DNA from: CAZCVI01 sp964502145
GTDB lineage: Bacteria; Acidobacteriota; Aminicenantia; UBA2199
Assembly (NCBI GenBank): GCA_964502145.1
Contig: CAZCVI010000006.1
Location: forward strand, 62,001 to 126,000
Direction of reading: 5' to 3'
DNA length: 64,000 nucleotides
Each line of letters opens with the position of its first letter. The first letter of the stretch is position 1. The notes beneath the pieces are model-generated. The model was not told where the DNA came from and did not search any database. It saw only the letters and a program-made list of their open reading frames with translations. Positions 12,801-18,800 of the stretch are shown here, piece after piece. Position numbers and translations under genes: made by a program.

Positions 12801-15800
12801 TAACGGGATATAGTCAGGTTCAGAAAAAACAAAATTTAAAAAGGCAGGCGGCAGAAAAAGAGTCTTAATCTGATGCCACTGGATAAACTCAAATAACCGG
12901 GGCACATCACTTTTCAGCTCATTCTTGGGTAGAAACAACGTGCCCCCAACCAACAAGGGCGAGAATATCTCCTGCACAGAAACATCAAAACCAATCGCGG
13001 CAAATTGCAACACGCGGGAAAATTCAATCCGAGTGCGCTGGAATTGGAACGCCATTAAATTAATCAAGGTACGATGCTCCAACATCACACTCTTAGGCTT
13101 GCCCGTGGAACCGGAAGTAGAAATCAAATAAAGCAAATCCTGCGGCGTGTTGATCGGTTTCGGATTGGTATAAGGCATTTGTTCCAATGGCCTGGAAATC
13201 TGGTCCAGAAAAATCACTTCCCGCTGGGAACGGGTAGATAATACTTTATCTTGTTGACGAATATACGCCACACCCGGAATCGTTTCCAATATCTTGTCAT
13301 TGGGCCAGCTATTATTATGGGCTATCATCTCTTTTACCAGATGAGCCATGGTTAATTCCCCTTCACCCAGTACCGCCAGATTGATCTGATGATCCTGAAG
13401 TATTTGTTTATAATCCGAAGTCGCATACGGACCACCGGCAATAATAGGAATAGTCAGACCCCAATGCCGCAGCAAAGACACGGTGCGATGGAAAAAATCC
13501 TTGTACATTGATAACGTGCGTAGACCGATTAAGTGCGGTTTATAAAGAAAAATCTGCGCTTGCAACCCATCATAATTATCAAAATCAATCCTGGACTTCA
13601 GTACTTTAACCTCGACCTCTTCTCCCAGTTGTTCTTTTAAATACGTTGCCAGATACATCAATCCCAACGGTTCCGCTCCCACATCATAAAGAGAGTGGCT
13701 ACTATCCGAGCGAAAATATTGCGACAGATCCAGCAATAAAACCCGCAATGCATGCTCCTTGCTAGGCGGCATTGGATAAAAAGCCTTGATTCTCTGGCTA
13801 AACTGGGGCGCGGCCCAGCGTGTTTCAGGAATAAACTGAATGGGACCCAATTCATTGGCAGTAATGTCCGCACATTTAAGAATATCGGCAAACGATTTAA
13901 TATCCACGGGTAAATAACTGTCATACTTCTGTACCAATTCATCCGCAGTAAAACTTTTCACCTGCTGTTTGATGACATGGAGCAACCGTTCCTTGGAAAA
14001 AAAATACTCGTTGGTAAAGCGTGCCTGATACTCCCGTACAAAATCCTTTGCAAACGGAAGCGTTTCCGGTAATTCATGGAACGCGAGAGTGGCAGAGGCT
14101 TCGATTAATCTCTGATTAACACCATTTTTTATAGCCAGTTTCGCCATATCTGTATTGGGGAAAATTTTGAGGATATGCAGGTTCGGGAAGTGAATCCATT
14201 TAAAACTTTTTAATAACTCCAGTGTTTGTAACGCTTCCGCTTCGGTTTCCGTGGGGAACCCAATCATCATTTCCAGTTCCAAGACCACGTGCGGGTATTT
14301 TTGGGTGATATAGTGAACGTTTGCCGCGAATTTTTCCAGGTTCAAGTCTTTGCCCATCAGTTTTTGCAAGCGCGGTGAAGCCGTTTCCAAGGCCAGTGCC
14401 ATATTCACCGTGCCTGCTTCTATCATCAGATCAATAAAATCAGCGGTCAGGATATCCCCCCGTAACCCATTGGGGAAAAAGAGTTGCAGATCGTATTTAT
14501 TCCTGATAATCGTTTTAAAAAATTCACCGCTGTTCTTTTTATTGAGGTTAAACACATCATCAATAAAAACCACTCGTTTCATTCCCGCTTGATAGCAGGT
14601 GTTTATTTCCGCAAAAATATTTTCTGCGCTGCGTATCACGTGTGTTTTGGGCCAAATCTTATGACAGAAGGCGCATTTATACGGGCAACCACGGGTCGCC
14701 TGGATATTCATGGTGTATTTAGCCGGTGCAATCCCGATAAAATTGTGATACTTGTCATAGTTGATTAATGTTCGATTGGGATGGGGTAACCCATCAAAGT
14801 TAATGATCTGTGCCCGGTTGGCTGTCACCTGGGGCACGACTTCGGGAACGTCTAAACGTTGCAACGCGCTAAAAGAAAGAGCATGCGATGTCTTTTCATC
14901 TGTTAAAAAATAATGACCACCACTATCTTCCATAATAGCTAAAATCCGTTGCGCTGGATACTCCGGGTTGATCGGTAAATAAGCGCCCCCTGCTTTTAAT
15001 ATGCCCAGTAGCCCCACAATCATCTGAATAGAACGCGGCATCATCAACGCTACAATCGTATCCGGGCCAACTCCTTTTTGTCTTAACAAATGAGCCAATT
15101 GATTGGCCTTGCCATTTAACGCATCATAGGTAATCGCTCCCTCCCCAAACACGGCAATAGCTGCCGGGGTTCGTTCCACCTGTTGTTCAAACCAGTGCTG
15201 AATGGTTTGTTCTTGTGCATAAGGTGTCCGGGTATTATTAAATGCAACCAATAGCTCGTGCTTCTCCACCGGCGATAAAATTTCGATTTGGGCCAGTGCC
15301 ACATCCGGGTGGGAGACCACAGTTTCTAAAATAGTCAAGTAATACGCCATGAACCGGTGGATCGTTTTTGTTTTGAATAGTTTTGTGCCATACGCCACTG
15401 TAAAAAAGAGCGCGTCTTGCCGTTCTTCTGCCATCAGGTACATATCAAAGGGCGCAATATACGTTTCAAAAGGCAACGGGGTAATCTGTAAGCCTGCTAT
15501 TTTAATATCTGCGGTATTCATGTTTTGCAAGATAAACATCATGTCAAATAACGGGTTGCGACCCAGATCACGATCAGGTAATATTTCTTCCACCAGATCA
15601 TCAAACTGGTAATCTTGGTTTTCAAATGCAGCCAGGGCTTTTTGTTTGACTTGCTGGAGGAAGTCTTTGAAGAAAATCTCTTTTTCCAGGTTTATTTTTA
15701 TAGCCAGCGTGTTGACAAACATCCCGATGATCGCTTCCAAGTCCACGTGCCTGCGTCCCGTGGTAGGAGTTCCCACTATCATCTCTTCCGACCCACTCAA

Positions 15801-18800
15801 ACGCCACAACAGCAGATAATATATCGCGATCAGCATCATAAAAAGAGTCACATCCTCTGCTTGGGCACGTTTTTTTAACTCTTGGCTTGCCGCTGGAGGC
15901 AGAGAAAAATAAATCTTTTCCCCGGCAAAGCTCTGGACCAATGGTCTGGGGAAATCCTGGGGAAGTGTTAACCTGGGAATCTCCCCGGCAAACTCAGCCA
16001 ACCAATACGCCCGTTGTTTTTCTATCGCCCCGTTTTCTTTTCGTTGCTTAAACCATAACGAATAATCCTTGTATTGTACATTCAAAGGCATAGGGGTTGT
16101 CCCATGATACAGGGCAATAAAATCCTTGATAAAGATGTCGATGGATATCCCATCGGAGATGATATGGTGCATACTGGCCATTAAGATGTGGCTATTTTTT
16201 GCAATTTTAATAATACCGACCCGGAACAGAGGGGCTTTCGCCAAATCAAAAGGTTGTAAAAAACGCTGGTTTATATCTTTTAGCTCGGTATTGTCCAATA
16301 ACTCGTTCTGAGTTAAAATTCTGTCGGGTTGGCTACTGTGTTCTGTTAATTCATAAACCGTGATGGAAAAATGAATGGCCTCATTGGGCAGAATCTTCTG
16401 GACGGGTTGATCATGGACAAGAAAAAAAGCAGTACGTAAACTTTCATGTCTGGCCACCAATTGCGCCAGGCTTTTTTCCAAGCGTGGCATGTCCAATTGA
16501 CCTTCCAGGTGAAACACATCGTGCATATTATAATTGATGCTATTGGTTTCCATAAAGTACAGGATAAATAACCGTTGTTGTGCCGCAGAGAGCGGGTAAT
16601 ATTCTTTAGTTTCTACCGCTGCAATGGCTGTGAAGCTATCTTGGGGTAAATTTTCGTGGGCGGTCATATAATCTGCCAGAATCCCGATAGTCGGGTTGGC
16701 GAAAATCTCTTTTACCGGCACCACCACGTTTAATTCCCGGTGAATTTTGGATACCATATTCATCGCCTTCAGAGAGTGCCCGCCCATGCGAAAAAAATTA
16801 TCATGGATACCAATCGGTGTTTCAACACTCAATACATCCGACCAGATTTCTGCTAATTTCTCTTCCATCGCGTTTCTGGGCGCTTCATAGGCTTGACTTG
16901 TGATCCATTCTGGCTCAGGTAACGCGTGGCGGTTGATCTTGCCGTTTGACAGCACGGGCATTTCTGGCAACCAGACAAAATAAGCTGGAATCATGTAATC
17001 CGGTAATATAGCCGCTAAATATAATGTCAATTGCGCAGGACTTAAGAGCGGTGTTTCCAGTGTGGGCTCAACACGGGGCACAAGATACGCGCAGAGGAAT
17101 TGATCATCTTGGCCGCGATCCTTTACTACCAATAACGCATCTTTAATATTTTTATGTGTTAATAACTGACTTTCAATCTCCCCCAATTCAATGCGCAGTC
17201 CGCGGATTTTAACCTGGTGATCAATACGGCCCAAAAATTCAATATTCCCATCCGGCATCCACCGGGAGAGGTCACCCGTTCTGTAAATGAGTAAAGAACT
17301 CGTGGACATTGGAGCGGAAAAAGAAGCAATGGGGAATTTTTCGCGGGTCAGTTCCGGGTTGTTTAAGTAACCCATGGCCAAGCAGTCACCAGCGATACAT
17401 AATTCGCCTGGAATTCCTATGGGTTGTAAGCAACCCACTTTATCCAGAATAAATACACGGGTATTATGAATCGGTTTGCCAATAGGAACTATGGCTGAAG
17501 GTATACTGCTTGAACAATTAAAAAAAGTGACATCCACAGTGGCCTCAGTGGGGCCATACGCATTGATTAATTGCGCGTGACTCCCTCGGGCGGTCACAAT
17601 TCTATTAAAATTGGCTACCAATTCAGGACGAACAACCTCTGCGCCTGCAAATACCCACCGTAAACTTTGCCAATGGGTGATCCCATGTTCCAATGATAGA
17701 AATTCCAGGAAAACAGTTAACATGGAAGGCACAAAATCAATGGTGCTCACTTTCTGTTTTGCAATCGCATCTAAAATAACCTCCGGTTGGTTTTCTCTGT
17801 CAAGCGGAAGGATGTATAATCTGGCACCAGGAAGAATCCAGCGGAATAATTCACACACGGAAACATCAAACGTAAGGGGCGTTTTTTGCAAGACAACATC
17901 GTGCTCATCCAAATGATATTGCTGTTTTAGGAAATATAACCGGTTGACCACGGCACGATGGTTGACTAGTACTCCCTTGGGTTTGCCGGTGGTGCCGGAA
18001 GTGTAAAGGAGATAGGCGGGGGTAATGGGAGTGATGGGAATTATGGGAGTTGTGGGAATTATGGGAGTTACGTGAGTAACGGGAGTTATGGGAATTATGC
18101 GAGTAATGGGAATTATGCGAGTAATGGGAGGGTGATGGAGGGAGTCTTGGATGAATTGGGAGGTGATTAGGATTTTGGCGGAGCTATCGGCTAGCATGTA
18201 TTGTTTTCTGGTTTCTGGGCTGGTGGGATCGATGGGTAAATAGGCGGCTGCGGATTTTAATATGGCGAGGATGCCAATGACCATTTCTAGGGAACGATAC
18301 ATCATTATTCCTACAATAGTGCCGGGTAAAACACCGTTTGCGATTAAGGTGTTGGCTACTTGGGTGGCTTTATTATTTAATTCATGGTAGGTTAATTGAG
18401 AGTTACCACGGGTAGCTGCTCCAATGATGGCTATAAAATCGGGGTTTTGAGCCACTTGTTCGGCGAATAGGTGGGCGATGGTTTTGTCTTGCGGATATGG
18501 TGCGAATGTATTATTAAATTCATATAGCAGTTGTTTCTTTTCGTCTGCTGATAGTATTGCTAATTGGGAAAAATTCCTTTCTGGGTTCGCCACCATATAT
18601 TCTATAATAGCTTTAAAATGAAGGGCCATATTTTGGATACTTTCTTTTGCAAAACACTGGCGCTGGTAAGAAAAAAAACATTCAATCTCTTTAAAGGGCA
18701 TAATACCGACAGTCAAATCATAATGGGTCATCTCTTCCATGGCAAATGAATGGATCGATAACGCGCTATCCGCGGGTAGTAAAGCACTATCCAAAGGATA

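Noticed and set aside
13160..14870. A separate radical SAM gene interrupting P2
   Set aside because: The frame is continuous through both junctions, with no stop, start or frameshift, and A-domain motifs resume in the same frame. It is a domain insertion.
13160..14870. Mobile element as source of the insertion
   Set aside because: I see no terminal inverted repeats, target duplication or transposase at the junctions.
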